In this document: positions 22,706 through 32,485 of the stretch, in pieces | How positions within the stretch are numbered: the stretch's first letter is position 1 | Layout: every line of letters begins with the position of its first letter | From: CAYOEV01 sp964403075 | GTDB taxonomy: Bacteria > Bacteroidota > Bacteroidia > Cytophagales > Cyclobacteriaceae | Reading direction: 5' to 3' | DNA length: 64,000 nt | Assembly (NCBI GenBank): GCA_964403075.1 | Contig: CAYOEV010000007.1 | Coordinates: 1 to 64,000 of the forward strand | Translations under genes and position numbers: made by a program | Notes under the pieces: model-generated | What the model was told of the DNA's origin: nothing | What the model saw: only the letters and a program-made list of their open reading frames with translations | The model's database searches: none

Positions 22706-25165
22706 TCAGTAACTTATCCGTACGCTCACCAAAAAGTTTCTGCCCGGTGCGGATATACCTGAGGAGTATGGCCGGTAGTGCATGTCCAGCATATTTTCAA
22801 CGCCAGCGGAAAAGATATAGACGATGGGCCAATTGTCAATCTCGTACCGATAGCTGGCCTTGACATTCAACGTAAACCAACCTGGAGAACCCTCCGCTGT
22901 GTACAGGTAAGGTTTGTCGTTTATTTCTGTAGCGGGGATTTTTTCACGCCAACGATTACCACTGAACTGGACATAAAATTGTCCGCTCAAGGCATTTTCT
23001 TCAAAGCTGGCAGTCAGCTGACCAAATAAGGGTGTCGTATGTCGGAGTGGTTCATTGGTGGCTGTTTCCCTGCCGTCGCTGAAATTCAGGGAAGAGGCCA
23101 TTCGCCATCGGGGATCTTTTTGGAACTTTACCTGTATACTGCCGCCGTAAATATGGGCCAGCGAACCGTTCACTTGTGCACGGAGACCGAAAACAGTTTC
23201 TGGCGTGGTTGCATCATCGTCCTCGTCGATACTTGCCGTCGGAGATCCCGCGATGGTAAAATTACCACGAACAATCGGGTCGGTGAGCAGGGTATTAAAT
23301 GCGACCGCACTGAAGGACCAGGCACCCAATTGCTGGTAAAATGAGAACTCCTGATTGTAACTATATTCCGGTGAGAGATTTGAATTGGGTACCACCAGCA
23401 AAGGTTGCCCATTTTCATCTTCATCAAACTCGAAAATCTTACCGACATCATCCACATTTGGGGCCCTAAAACCACTGGACAACGTCAACCCCAGCTTGGT
23501 GAAGGTATTTGGTTGGTGGACCAGGCCAATCATACCATTTACGGCCTGATTGTTCAATGAAACCTGATCGAAAACATTCAATTGCGGATTGGGGTTTTCG
23601 GTTTCAGCAACCAGGCGAACAATACTGTAGCGTGCACCCATGTTCAATAGCCAGCGCGCATTGAGTCGATGTACCCAGTTGGCATATACGGCAGCAGTTC
23701 GGTAGGTACTACCATCGTCGGGATACCTCGTGGTAGCAGGGGTACGGACGGTGCTGAAGATGTCTTGTCTGAAAGCCTCCGAGTTTACTTTATTAAGATT
23801 GAATTCAACGCCGTAAAAGAGATCACCGTCGTTTAATTGCTTGTTCACGTCCACGGATACAGCATACACATCCACCTGTTCGGTTCTGGTACGCAATCGA
23901 CTGTCCCCAAATTTTCGGTCATTCCGGCTTTCTTCGTAATCCTGGAAGGCAGCGGTAATTCTCCATTGATCACTCCAACTTCGAGGCGTGATGTTATTGA
24001 CTTGCATCGTGTGCATGGTCCAGCTTTGAGGTCCGTAGTACCATTCGGCATTTTCCAGCGAATCAGCGCCGGATAAGGGGGTTACTAAACGGTCGTAACG
24101 GGGAATGTCCGATGTGCTGCTGTGATGAAAGGTGTAGCTCACATCTGTAAATCGATTGGCACGCCACTTAAATTTATGGAGGGTATGCCACAGGTTGTAA
24201 CCTGACCCTACCTGAAGGTCTTTGTTTGGGTTTTCCAACAGTACATCCTCACCATTGATGCGGGCTGCATAATTGGGCCGTTCAAAATTACCCTTGTAGG
24301 CATTCGTGCGCCAACCACCTGCGAGCAGATCTTGCTGAATGGTTCTTGAAAAGCCACCGAAATAGGTAAATTTAGGGGAGCGGAAGGTTGCGTTTAAATG
24401 CACCGTTCGCTCTTCGGCCGCAGAGCCATATTTAATGAGTCCATTGGCGGATACCTCAGGTATTTTATCAGGGGTCCAGGTAGGATTGACAGTGTGGAAG
24501 TCCATCACACCACCCAGTGCATCGCTGCCGTATATCACAGATCCGGGCCCGAAAACTATCTCTGCGCGTTCAATGAATAATGGATCAATGTTGATGACAT
24601 TCTGAAGGTTGCCACTTCGGTATATTGCGTTATTCATGCGCACATTATCGATAACCAAGAGCACCGAATTGGCCGAAAAACCGCGCAGCTTAGGACTGCC
24701 ACCTCCCAGTTGGCTTTTCTGAACGAATACCTCCCCACTTGAAGCCAAAAGATCCGCCGATGTCGTGGGCATGGACTGCTGAATTTCCTTCCTCGAAATT
24801 GACGCAATCTGTTGAGAAAGGTCTTTTTCCTGTTGTTCCCAACGGTTGGCAGCGATCACTACCTGATCAAAGGTGACTAACTTTTCCTGTAGTGCGAAAA
24901 TTTGACCATTCAGCAGCTGATCAACAGTTAAACCCACCGTTTGATAGGAGGGGTGTTGCAGATACACCCGACCGCTGTCTGGAAAATGACTCACATTGGC
25001 AAATCCTTTTTCGTCCGTGAGTGTTTGGGCCTGCTGGTTTTCATGAAAGATGAAAACGTTGACTATGGGTACGTTGGAACCCTCGGCTACAATTCGAATT
25101 TGCTGGGCATGTGTGTTCAGCCCGCAAATGAGCAGCATGAGCCACATGCCATGTTTTTTTATCAT
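22706..25165 (-). CDS. TonB-dependent outer membrane receptor
   Basis: An 819-residue outer membrane receptor. The ATG at 25165 gives a signal peptide ending in THAQ; the frame extends 7 codons further without signal character. Then a carboxypeptidase-regulatory-like domain (about 20-95), a plug (about 110-230, with LLASSGEVFVQKSQLGGGSPKLRGFSAN shortened in family terms and VIYGSDALGGVMD), and a 22-strand-type barrel ending in an aromatic-terminated strand (FLVSVRISY). The plug resembles receptors for iron complexes, heme or cobalamin; the ligand is undetermined. It starts 32 bases from the divergent YheT-like gene. Confidence 0.92.
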   Translation of the reverse strand: MIKKHGMWLMLLICGLNTHAQQIRIVAEGSNVPIVNVFIFHENQQAQTLTDEKGFANVSHFPDSGRVYLQHPSYQTVGLTVDQLLNGQIFALQEKLVTFDQVVIAANRWEQQEKDLSQQIASISRKEIQQSMPTTSADLLASSGEVFVQKSQLGGGSPKLRGFSANSVLLVIDNVRMNNAIYRSGNLQNVINIDPLFIERAEIVFGPGSVIYGSDALGGVMDFHTVNPTWTPDKIPEVSANGLIKYGSAAEERTVHLNATFRSPKFTYFGGFSRTIQQDLLAGGWRTNAYKGNFERPNYAARINGEDVLLENPNKDLQVGSGYNLWHTLHKFKWRANRFTDVSYTFHHSSTSDIPRYDRLVTPLSGADSLENAEWYYGPQSWTMHTMQVNNITPRSWSDQWRITAAFQDYEESRNDRKFGDSRLRTRTEQVDVYAVSVDVNKQLNDGDLFYGVEFNLNKVNSEAFRQDIFSTVRTPATTRYPDDGSTYRTAAVYANWVHRLNARWLLNMGARYSIVRLVAETENPNPQLNVFDQVSLNNQAVNGMIGLVHQPNTFTKLGLTLSSGFRAPNVDDVGKIFEFDEDENGQPLLVVPNSNLSPEYSYNQEFSFYQQLGAWSFSAVAFNTLLTDPIVRGNFTIAGSPTASIDEDDDATTPETVFGLRAQVNGSLAHIYGGSIQVKFQKDPRWRMASSLNFSDGRETATNEPLRHTTPLFGQLTASFEENALSGQFYVQFSGNRWREKIPATEINDKPYLYTAEGSPGWFTLNVKASYRYEIDNWPIVYIFSAGVENMLDMHYRPYSSGISAPGRNFLVSVRISY

Positions 25166-25197
25166 AAATTCACCTTTGATCTGCAAGTATCTTAAAA

Positions 25198-26160
25198 ATG
25201 CCCTTTCTGGAAAAATCTTCTTACACCCACCGACCCCGATATTTGTTCAATGCACACCTTGAAACGATCATCCCTTCGATGTTTTACCAGGTGGTCAATG
25301 TCTCTTACCAGCGGGAAAGGATGGAGCTGGCAGACGGTGACTTCCTCGATCTGGATTGGCTGAGCAATGAGGCAAACCGCCTGGTGATCCTTTCGCATGG
25401 CCTGGAAGGCAGCTCGGATAGACACTATATTCAAAGAACTGCAGGTTTTTTTAATAAGTTGGGTTGGGATGCCCTTGCCTGGAATTGCAGGAGTTGTAGT
25501 GGCCACATGAATCGTTTGCCCAAACTCTATCATCATGGAGACATTTCTGACCTTTCATTGGTCATTGACCACGCCATTGGCAGGGGTTATGAATCCATCG
25601 TACTCATCGGCTTTTCCATGGGGGGAAACATGTTGATCAAGTACCTGGGTGTAAAGGGAGAAGACGTGCATCCCTCTATCAAGGGAGGCATTGGTTTTTC
25701 CGTTCCTTGCAACCTGGCAGACAGTGCCTCCCAGTTGGTAAAAGGATTCAGCCGAATCTATGAAAGGCGGTTTCTTAAAAAACTAAGAAATAAGTTAGCC
25801 GCCAAAGCCCAGAATCACCCCGAGTATGTCAAAGACTGGACGAATATTGCGGATTTTTGGGATTTTCATAAGAAGTTCACCTTACCTGTATATGGTTTCG
25901 ATTCCCTGGATGCTTTTCATGACCAGGCAAGATCTGATATTCATATTCCCAATATTCGGATTCCTACCCTTATGATAAACGCAAAGAATGATCCCATGCT
26001 CGGAATGCGCAATTATCCCATTGCAGCAGCCGAAAAAAGCGATTATTTCTTTTTAGAAATCCCTAAAGTAGGTGGTCATGTAGGCTTCACGTTATCCCAT
26101 GACCCTCATTCATGGATGGAATATCGTGCACATAAATTTGTACAGATGCTCTCACTGTAA
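25198..26160 (+). CDS. YheT-family alpha/beta hydrolase
   Basis: A 320-residue cytoplasmic alpha/beta hydrolase of the YheT/ABHD1-3 group. The nucleophile elbow is GFSMGG (about residue 143), the oxyanion region LSHGLEGSSDRHY precedes it, and the acid/histidine pair are probably in NAKNDPML and GGHVGF. N-terminal HLETIIPSMF is typical of the group. Substrates of bacterial members are not established. It diverges from the TonB receptor with a 32-base gap, so the two probably share a compact promoter region. Confidence 0.88.
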   Translation: MPFLEKSSYTHRPRYLFNAHLETIIPSMFYQVVNVSYQRERMELADGDFLDLDWLSNEANRLVILSHGLEGSSDRHYIQRTAGFFNKLGWDALAWNCRSCSGHMNRLPKLYHHGDISDLSLVIDHAIGRGYESIVLIGFSMGGNMLIKYLGVKGEDVHPSIKGGIGFSVPCNLADSASQLVKGFSRIYERRFLKKLRNKLAAKAQNHPEYVKDWTNIADFWDFHKKFTLPVYGFDSLDAFHDQARSDIHIPNIRIPTLMINAKNDPMLGMRNYPIAAAEKSDYFFLEIPKVGGHVGFTLSHDPHSWMEYRAHKFVQMLSL

Positions 26161-26200
26161 CAAACTAAATGCGTAATAGGGATGAGTCCGCACCTGAAAT

Positions 26201-26713
26201 TTAGTGCTCTTTCTCGCCTGCCTTTTCGAAATCCATGGCATAGCCATTGATGCAATAGCGCAAACCCGTCGGTGGTGGACCATCACGGAATACATGCCCT
26301 AAATGTCCACCGCAACGGGCACAATGTATCTCAGTACGTACCATTCCATAACTCATGTCCTGCTCTTCCGCCACATGACCTTTTACAATGGGTTCGTAAA
26401 AACTTGGCCATCCGGTACCAGATTTGAACTTGGTTGCAGAGGAAAATAGAGGTAATTGACAGCCGGCGCAAACGTAGGTGCCCGAATCCTTGTTGTACAC
26501 ATATTTACCGGTAAACGCCCGTTCGGTGCCTTTTTCCCTTAGAATGTAGTATTCTTCGTCAGTCAGCTGCTTTTTCCACTCTGCTTCGGAGCGGTTGATT
26601 TTCGTCAAGTTAACCGCAGTACTGGGTTTTTCTGTCTTTGATTCTTTGGCAGACTGTGCGTCGCATGAGGCCATGAGTAGCACCATCAGTAAAATGGGTA
26701 TCCAATATTTCAT
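26201..26713 (-). CDS. msrB: Peptide-methionine (R)-S-oxide reductase, lipoprotein
   Basis: A 170-residue methionine sulfoxide reductase B anchored in the envelope. Signal peptide with lipobox LMASC, a short linker, then a complete MsrB domain (about 40-165). The two zinc CxxC pairs (CAGC and CARC), GTGWPSFY and the catalytic RYCIN cysteine are intact. It repairs R-oxidised methionine in exported proteins. The gene is 32 bases downstream of lhgO on the same strand and may be co-transcribed. Confidence 0.93.
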   Translation of the reverse strand: MKYWIPILLMVLLMASCDAQSAKESKTEKPSTAVNLTKINRSEAEWKKQLTDEEYYILREKGTERAFTGKYVYNKDSGTYVCAGCQLPLFSSATKFKSGTGWPSFYEPIVKGHVAEEQDMSYGMVRTEIHCARCGGHLGHVFRDGPPPTGLRYCINGYAMDFEKAGEKEH

Positions 26714-26745
26714 AGTGATAAAAACTGAAAGGCACTACAAAAAGT

Positions 26746-27942
26746 TTAGCCTAATTGCTCATGTATCAGTTGGGCGATGTGGGTGCCTATTGACAAAGAG
26801 GAGGTAGCGGCAGGAGAGGGGGCGTTACCCACATTAATGAAAGGCCCTTTCCTGTCAATCACAAAGTCGTCAATCAGTCCACCTTTCCTGTCGCATGCCT
26901 GGGCTCGAACACCTGCACCACCGGATACTAGATCTTTCTTTTGGATTTCGGGAATGAGCTTCTGAAGGGCCTTGGTAAATGCCGACTTACTGAAGGATCG
27001 ATACATTTCACCCATACCTGTATGCCAGTATTTCCACATTACTTTTTGAAACCCGGGATAAGCAAGCGTGCCCATCAGCTGACTTAATTTCACGTCCGAT
27101 TTTTTGTAACCTTCTCTGGCAAACGCCAACACTGCATTAGGCCCTGCTTCAACCCCTCCGCTGATCATGCGCGTGAAATGAACACCCAAAAATGGAAAAT
27201 TGGGATTGGGCACCGGATAGATCAAATTTTTGACCAGATATTCTTTTTCTGGCTTTAACCGGTAATATTCTCCCCGGAAAGGAATGATTCTAAAAGATGG
27301 CCTGATGCCGGTGAGCCGGGTGACCTGATCAGCAAACAATCCTGTACAATTTACGACTGATCGCGTGACGAACGTATGGCTTGAGGTAAACACTTGGATA
27401 AGTGGATCGTGATGATCAAAACCGTGGACCCTGTTTCCGGTGTGGATTTCGCCGCCAAAATGTTTAAACTTTTCAGCCATTTTACGGGCGACCTCCTCGT
27501 AGTCAATGATGCCGGTTTGTGGCACAAATAAGGCCTTTACTCCTGCTACGTGCGGCTCCACTTCCTGCATCTCTTCGGGACCCATTACCTTAATTCCATC
27601 TAATCCATTGGCCTTACCTCTTTCTGCAAGTTGGTCCAAATAAGGCACTTCTTCCATGGAAGTGGCGACCACCAGCTTTCCGCAGCGTTCGTAAGGTATT
27701 TCTTCTTCCTCGCAAAAACGTAGCAACTGTTGGTAACCATCTACACAGTTCTTGGCTTTGAAGCTCCCGGGTGCGTAATACAGGCCTGAATGGATGACAC
27801 CGCTGTTGTGTCCTGTTTGATGCCGGGCTATGTTATCTTCCTTCTCTACGACAGCTACCCGGTATTTTGGATTTTTTTCCTTGATCTTGAGTGCTGCTGC
27901 CAGCCCGACAATTCCCCCGCCTATGACTACTGTATTGTACAT
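26746..27942 (-). CDS. lhgO: L-2-hydroxyglutarate oxidase/dehydrogenase
   Basis: A 398-residue FAD enzyme of the DAO family that oxidises L-2-hydroxyglutarate to 2-oxoglutarate, a metabolite-repair reaction passing electrons to the membrane quinone pool or O2. The FAD-binding GGGIVGLA is at 8-15; the LhgO-specific HQTGHNSGVIHSGLYY segment follows at about 41-56. Other family stretches, FPFLGVHFTRMI and GGAGVRAQACDRKG, are present. Length is standard. It is followed by msrB. Confidence 0.93.
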   Translation of the reverse strand: MYNTVVIGGGIVGLAAALKIKEKNPKYRVAVVEKEDNIARHQTGHNSGVIHSGLYYAPGSFKAKNCVDGYQQLLRFCEEEEIPYERCGKLVVATSMEEVPYLDQLAERGKANGLDGIKVMGPEEMQEVEPHVAGVKALFVPQTGIIDYEEVARKMAEKFKHFGGEIHTGNRVHGFDHHDPLIQVFTSSHTFVTRSVVNCTGLFADQVTRLTGIRPSFRIIPFRGEYYRLKPEKEYLVKNLIYPVPNPNFPFLGVHFTRMISGGVEAGPNAVLAFAREGYKKSDVKLSQLMGTLAYPGFQKVMWKYWHTGMGEMYRSFSKSAFTKALQKLIPEIQKKDLVSGGAGVRAQACDRKGGLIDDFVIDRKGPFINVGNAPSPAATSSLSIGTHIAQLIHEQLG

Positions 27943-27978
27943 AACACCTTTAACTGGCGCAAATATGGCGGACTCCGG

Positions 27979-30900
27979 TTAATCTGGAATGGTAACAGCA
28001 TCAATTTTTGCCTGATATACTTTTTGATTGAATGCCGGCAGTACCTCTGTGCGTATGTTTTCCCATTCATTTAACTGCGTTTCGATCATACTCGAAACTT
28101 CCTCAAAGAAGACTTTGGCCTGCTCGGTGGGCGCGTGATCTCCGAAACCTACCGTATTGGCCAATGCGCTGAGTCGATTATTTAACCTGATGGGAAAATT
28201 GAGTGGATCCTGGTTGCTCTCGTTCTTGGTTTGATAAAGCGCCTCTTCAATATCCGTCAACGTGTTGACAATGACGCTTGCCTCCTCTTTAAGGCCCTCC
28301 TCTGAAAGTTTCGTTTTTGTTTCGGCGAGTTGTTTTTTTACCGTGCGCAGATGCTTGATCGTTTGGTGGGTCTGATTCAGTTTTTCAATACAAGCTTGCA
28401 GCAAGTCAAACTGCGCCCGTAGGTCTGCGTCACTGGCCGAGCTTCTTGGATCTTTAATCAGATTAAAATTTTGTGTCTCTACCCGAGTGCCAATGCGCAG
28501 TCGTACTTGGTAAGTTCCCGGTAAGGCAAGTGGCCCGGAAATATTACCCCCCCAAAGGATCAGTCCATCGAAAGATATGGCACCCGGATACCGCATATTC
28601 CAATGAAACCCATTCAGGCCTGGGGATATATCTAGCGACTGCTCTTGTTGATCTGTATTTGGCTTCGTACTAAAAGAACGAATCACCTCACCATTTGCCG
28701 TCAGGTAGTCTATGCGTAAGGTATCCATGTTTGTGGTATCACTTAGATAAAAATACGTGAGCACCCCACCAGGATGATTGGTACCGGCGGTTTTAGATTG
28801 GTCACCATTACCTCCGCCCATCCGATAGCTGTCCAATGGTTTGAAAAGGAAAATATCCTTACCACGTGCCTCCATTTGCTGGTGTAAGACGGTCAGGTCG
28901 TCAAGGATCCAGAAACTACGTCCCTGCGTAGCGGCTATCAGGTTGTTGTTTTTAACAGCGAGATCTGTGATGGGTACCTGTGGTAGGTTGTTCTGCAGGC
29001 TTTGCCAACTGGCGCCATCGTTAAAACTTACGTACACACCACTTTCGGTTCCTGCATAAAGCAGACCTTTAAACACCGGATCGGCACGGACCACCCGCGT
29101 AAAATGATCAGGATTGATTCCTTGTGTGATTTGCTCCCAACTTGAACCATAGTCCTTGGTTTTAAAAAGGAGTGGTTGGTAATCACCCCATTTGTACCGG
29201 GTAGCCGCCAGATACATGCCGCCCGGATGGAAGGGATCCACTTCCAGACTATTGATCATGGACCATTCCGGGAGCTCTTTAGGGGTCACATCGTTCCAGC
29301 TATTACCGCCGTCTTTGGTGAGATGAACCAGTCCATCATCCGAGCCAACCCAAATGATGCCCTTTTCATGTGGGGATTCTACCGCCGCGAAAATGGTGCA
29401 ATAATATTCGACACTGGTATTGTCTTTGGTGATGGGGCCTCCCGATGGTCCCAATTTACTTTTATCGTTGCGCGTAAGATCAGGACTTATCACTTGCCAG
29501 CTTTGTCCTTCATCTGTGCTCACGTGCAGATAATTACTGGCTGCATACAATTTGTTGGCATCATGGGGGGAGAAGAAAATGGGGTAGTTCCACTGGAATC
29601 GGTATTTGAGACTTTCCGCACCCTTACCCATCGGATTGTCCGGCCACACGTTCACTGCCCAAACCTCTTCGGTCTCATGGTTCACCCGGGTCATGTAGCC
29701 CCCGTAGCTACCTCCGTAAACTACTTCTGAATTTGCCGGGTGTGGTGCCAGATGTGCACTTTCTCCACCAGCTGTTGGCTCCCAGTCACGGTCTCCGATG
29801 AAATGACCACCGGTTCGATGGGCAATTCGAACAGTGGAGTTGTCCTGTTGGGCGCCATAAATTCGATAAGGGAAGGCGTTATCAGTGGTTACCCTGTAAA
29901 ATTGAGCAGTAGGTTGGTTGTGATAGGTCGACCAGTTTTGTCCACCGTCAAAGCTGATTTGTCCGCCTCCATCGTCAGCAATGGCCATGCGTTGATGGTC
30001 TTCTGGTGCAATCCATAGGTCGTGGTGATCGCCATGAGGTGCTGCGAAGTTTTCAAAGTTTTTACCACCATCTTTGGAATGGTGGTAATTGACATTTAAT
30101 ACGTACACCTGGTCTTCGTCCTCTGTGTCAGCATAGATTCGTGTGTAGTACCAGGCACGCTGGCGAAGTGATCTTTCTTTATTCATCAATTCCCAGGTTT
30201 CACCAGCGTCATCCGACCGGAAGACACCCCCATTTTCGTTTTCAATAATGGCCCATATGCGGTCGGAGTTTTTTGGAGAAACAGTTATCCCACTTATGCC
30301 CCAGGTCCCGCCAGGCAGACCAGGTCTATTCTTAAGATTGACCCAGGTGTCTCCGCCATCGGTACTTTTCCAAATTGAGGAGCCCTGGCCACCACTTTCC
30401 AGGCTGTAGGGAGTTCGTCTGATGCGCCAGGTAGCGGCGTATAATATTCTTGGATTGTTCGGGTCCATGACCAAATCCACCGCGCCAGCGTCGGCATTGG
30501 CATAAAGCACACGTTCCCAGGTATTTCCACCGTCTTTGCTTCTGTAGACACCTCTCTGCTCGCTGGATTTGTATAAATCGCCCAGCACTGCCGCATATAC
30601 CAATTGCGGATTTTTTGGATGAATACGCAATCTGGGGATGTGCCGGGCATTTTTTAGTCCCACCTGAGTCCAGGTTTTTCCCGCATCTTCAGTTTTCCAG
30701 ACTCCATAACCGTAGGATACGTTACCTCTTACCGTTTTTTCTCCACCGCCTACATAAAGTACGTTTGGATCCCATTCACTTACTGCCACGGCACCTATGG
30801 ATCCCCCAAAGAAACCATCGCTGAGGTTGTGCCAGGTCTGACCACCGTCAGTGGTGCGCCATACGCCACCGCCTGTGGTGCCCATATAAAATAAGTTGGG

Positions 30901-31089
30901 TTGGTCAGAAACACCGGTAATGGTAGCCGCTCTGCCGCCGCGGTAGGGCCCTATGGATCTCCAGTTCAAATTGCCATACCGGGCGACGTCTACTTCTGTT
31001 TTGGTGTCGGTCCGTTTTTTCTGTGCAGCTACATCCGTGTGAACAATAATTAATAGCACAAATAGTATAAGGACCTTGTAAATTTTCAT
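27979..31089 (-). CDS. Large secreted BNR/sortilin-like beta-propeller protein
   Basis: A 1036-residue secreted protein. The ATG at 31089 starts a good signal peptide (cleavage after VAAQ); the frame extends 19 codons further without one. Residues about 35-760 carry some eleven Asp-box repeats (forms such as TTDGGQTW, SKDGGNTW, STDEGQSW), giving one or two beta-propellers of the sortilin/VPS10-like type. A beta-sandwich and a helical C-terminal part (about 910-1030) follow. Such proteins are often annotated as glycosyl hydrolases, but no catalytic residues can be named. It probably binds a polymer or protein in the envelope. It has its own transcription unit, divergent from the RND operon. 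Confidence 0.85.
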   Translation of the reverse strand: MKIYKVLILFVLLIIVHTDVAAQKKRTDTKTEVDVARYGNLNWRSIGPYRGGRAATITGVSDQPNLFYMGTTGGGVWRTTDGGQTWHNLSDGFFGGSIGAVAVSEWDPNVLYVGGGEKTVRGNVSYGYGVWKTEDAGKTWTQVGLKNARHIPRLRIHPKNPQLVYAAVLGDLYKSSEQRGVYRSKDGGNTWERVLYANADAGAVDLVMDPNNPRILYAATWRIRRTPYSLESGGQGSSIWKSTDGGDTWVNLKNRPGLPGGTWGISGITVSPKNSDRIWAIIENENGGVFRSDDAGETWELMNKERSLRQRAWYYTRIYADTEDEDQVYVLNVNYHHSKDGGKNFENFAAPHGDHHDLWIAPEDHQRMAIADDGGGQISFDGGQNWSTYHNQPTAQFYRVTTDNAFPYRIYGAQQDNSTVRIAHRTGGHFIGDRDWEPTAGGESAHLAPHPANSEVVYGGSYGGYMTRVNHETEEVWAVNVWPDNPMGKGAESLKYRFQWNYPIFFSPHDANKLYAASNYLHVSTDEGQSWQVISPDLTRNDKSKLGPSGGPITKDNTSVEYYCTIFAAVESPHEKGIIWVGSDDGLVHLTKDGGNSWNDVTPKELPEWSMINSLEVDPFHPGGMYLAATRYKWGDYQPLLFKTKDYGSSWEQITQGINPDHFTRVVRADPVFKGLLYAGTESGVYVSFNDGASWQSLQNNLPQVPITDLAVKNNNLIAATQGRSFWILDDLTVLHQQMEARGKDIFLFKPLDSYRMGGGNGDQSKTAGTNHPGGVLTYFYLSDTTNMDTLRIDYLTANGEVIRSFSTKPNTDQQEQSLDISPGLNGFHWNMRYPGAISFDGLILWGGNISGPLALPGTYQVRLRIGTRVETQNFNLIKDPRSSASDADLRAQFDLLQACIEKLNQTHQTIKHLRTVKKQLAETKTKLSEEGLKEEASVIVNTLTDIEEALYQTKNESNQDPLNFPIRLNNRLSALANTVGFGDHAPTEQAKVFFEEVSSMIETQLNEWENIRTEVLPAFNQKVYQAKIDAVTIPD

Positions 31090-31273
31090 GATTGATTCTT
31101 TGGTTTTCAGGCCTGGTAAAAGTACTAACGCTTGTTCAGGCATCAAAAGTCAATAGGAAGTTAAATGCTGCGTCGAAACATACTTTTAACCGTTTATCAA
31201 ATATGTTGGGCGGATTGAAACAAAATTTGGTGTTTTGCGCCTTATATCTAGTGGCTGTTTTAATAAAACCCAA

Positions 31274-32485
31274 ATGACGAACAAAAGAATTGTTTCCATC
31301 AGCGTAGGTGTCGGAATTCTGGTAGCAGGTACGCTATCCATTATGTTGATATCTGGTCAGCGAAGTACACCTGAAAAGATTACGATTCCAAAAACCAAAA
31401 AATACGTTAAAACCAAAGAGGTAAGCTACAGAGACATAAAAACGGAAATTGAAGCGTACGGACGTGTAAGAACAGCGGAGTCTTTGGATTTGCTATCAGA
31501 GGTTTCAGGTCGCATGTTTCAAGGACGTATTAAGTTAAAGGAGGGCCAGGCCTTCCGAAAAGGGACGCTGCTATTCTACATCGATCCGGTAGAGGCCGAA
31601 TTGAGTTTGAAGGCTGATAAAAGTAATTTTCTGAAAGATCTTGCGGCCATTCTGCCAGACTTGCGCCTTGATTTTTCCGATAATTACCAAAACTGGCAGG
31701 AATACTTTTCAAAGATCAACCTGAACAAAGACCTACCTGCTTTACCAGAAGTCAAATCAGATAAGGAAAAGACTTTTTTGGCTACGAGGGGAATTTATTC
31801 TGCTTATTATGCCATCAAAGGCGCAGAAGTTCGTCTGAAAAAACATAGGTATTATGCCCCCTTTGACGGAAGTGTTACTGAAGTAAATATTCAGTCAGGA
31901 TCCTTTGTCAACCCGGGCAACAAAATAGGAAGAATCATCCGAAGAGGCAAAAATGAACTACAACTGGCCGTTGAAACATCTGACGCAGTCTGGTTGGAAC
32001 GGGGCGCCCCTGCCACCATATATTCTGATGATACGCAGCAATCATGGTCGGGAGAGGTAATCAGAATTGGCGATTATGTGAATGAAAACACACAATCTGT
32101 CGATGTTTTCTTGTCCATTTTTCCCAACGAGAATAAAATCTACGACGGGCAATTTATGCGGGGCACCCTGCCATCGCGAACGTTGAAGGGGGGTATGTTG
32201 ATTCCCAGAAATATCATTTACAATGGCAACGAGGTATTCATTCTTAATGATACCATCATGAACGCCCGAAAAATAAACGTACTGCGAACGGATAAGGAAA
32301 TGGCCATCATCAATGGATTGGAACCAGGTAGTGACTTGATCTACGAACCGCTGGTAAATGCACACAATGGATTGGTCGCTTATCCGATGGAACAGCGTGA
32401 GATTGATTTAGTCAAAAAGGAAGTGGATCTTGCAAATGCTCAGAAGGAAACTAAAGCCAACAACACTACAATTCAAACCAATTAA
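31274..32485 (+). CDS. RND efflux periplasmic adaptor
   Basis: A 403-residue HlyD/AcrA-type membrane fusion protein. The ATG at 31274 is chosen because it starts a basic, hydrophobic N-terminal anchor (about 4-27); the frame extends 13 codons upstream. A lipoyl-like half motif (LLSEVSGRMFQGRIKLKEGQ) is followed by a shortened hairpin, the second lipoyl half (YYAPFDGSVTEVNIQSGSFVNPGNKIG), a beta-barrel and a membrane-proximal domain. The hairpin is short compared with AcrA. Its stop overlaps the start of the pump gene by one base (TAATG). Confidence 0.92.
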   Translation: MTNKRIVSISVGVGILVAGTLSIMLISGQRSTPEKITIPKTKKYVKTKEVSYRDIKTEIEAYGRVRTAESLDLLSEVSGRMFQGRIKLKEGQAFRKGTLLFYIDPVEAELSLKADKSNFLKDLAAILPDLRLDFSDNYQNWQEYFSKINLNKDLPALPEVKSDKEKTFLATRGIYSAYYAIKGAEVRLKKHRYYAPFDGSVTEVNIQSGSFVNPGNKIGRIIRRGKNELQLAVETSDAVWLERGAPATIYSDDTQQSWSGEVIRIGDYVNENTQSVDVFLSIFPNENKIYDGQFMRGTLPSRTLKGGMLIPRNIIYNGNEVFILNDTIMNARKINVLRTDKEMAIINGLEPGSDLIYEPLVNAHNGLVAYPMEQREIDLVKKEVDLANAQKETKANNTTIQTN

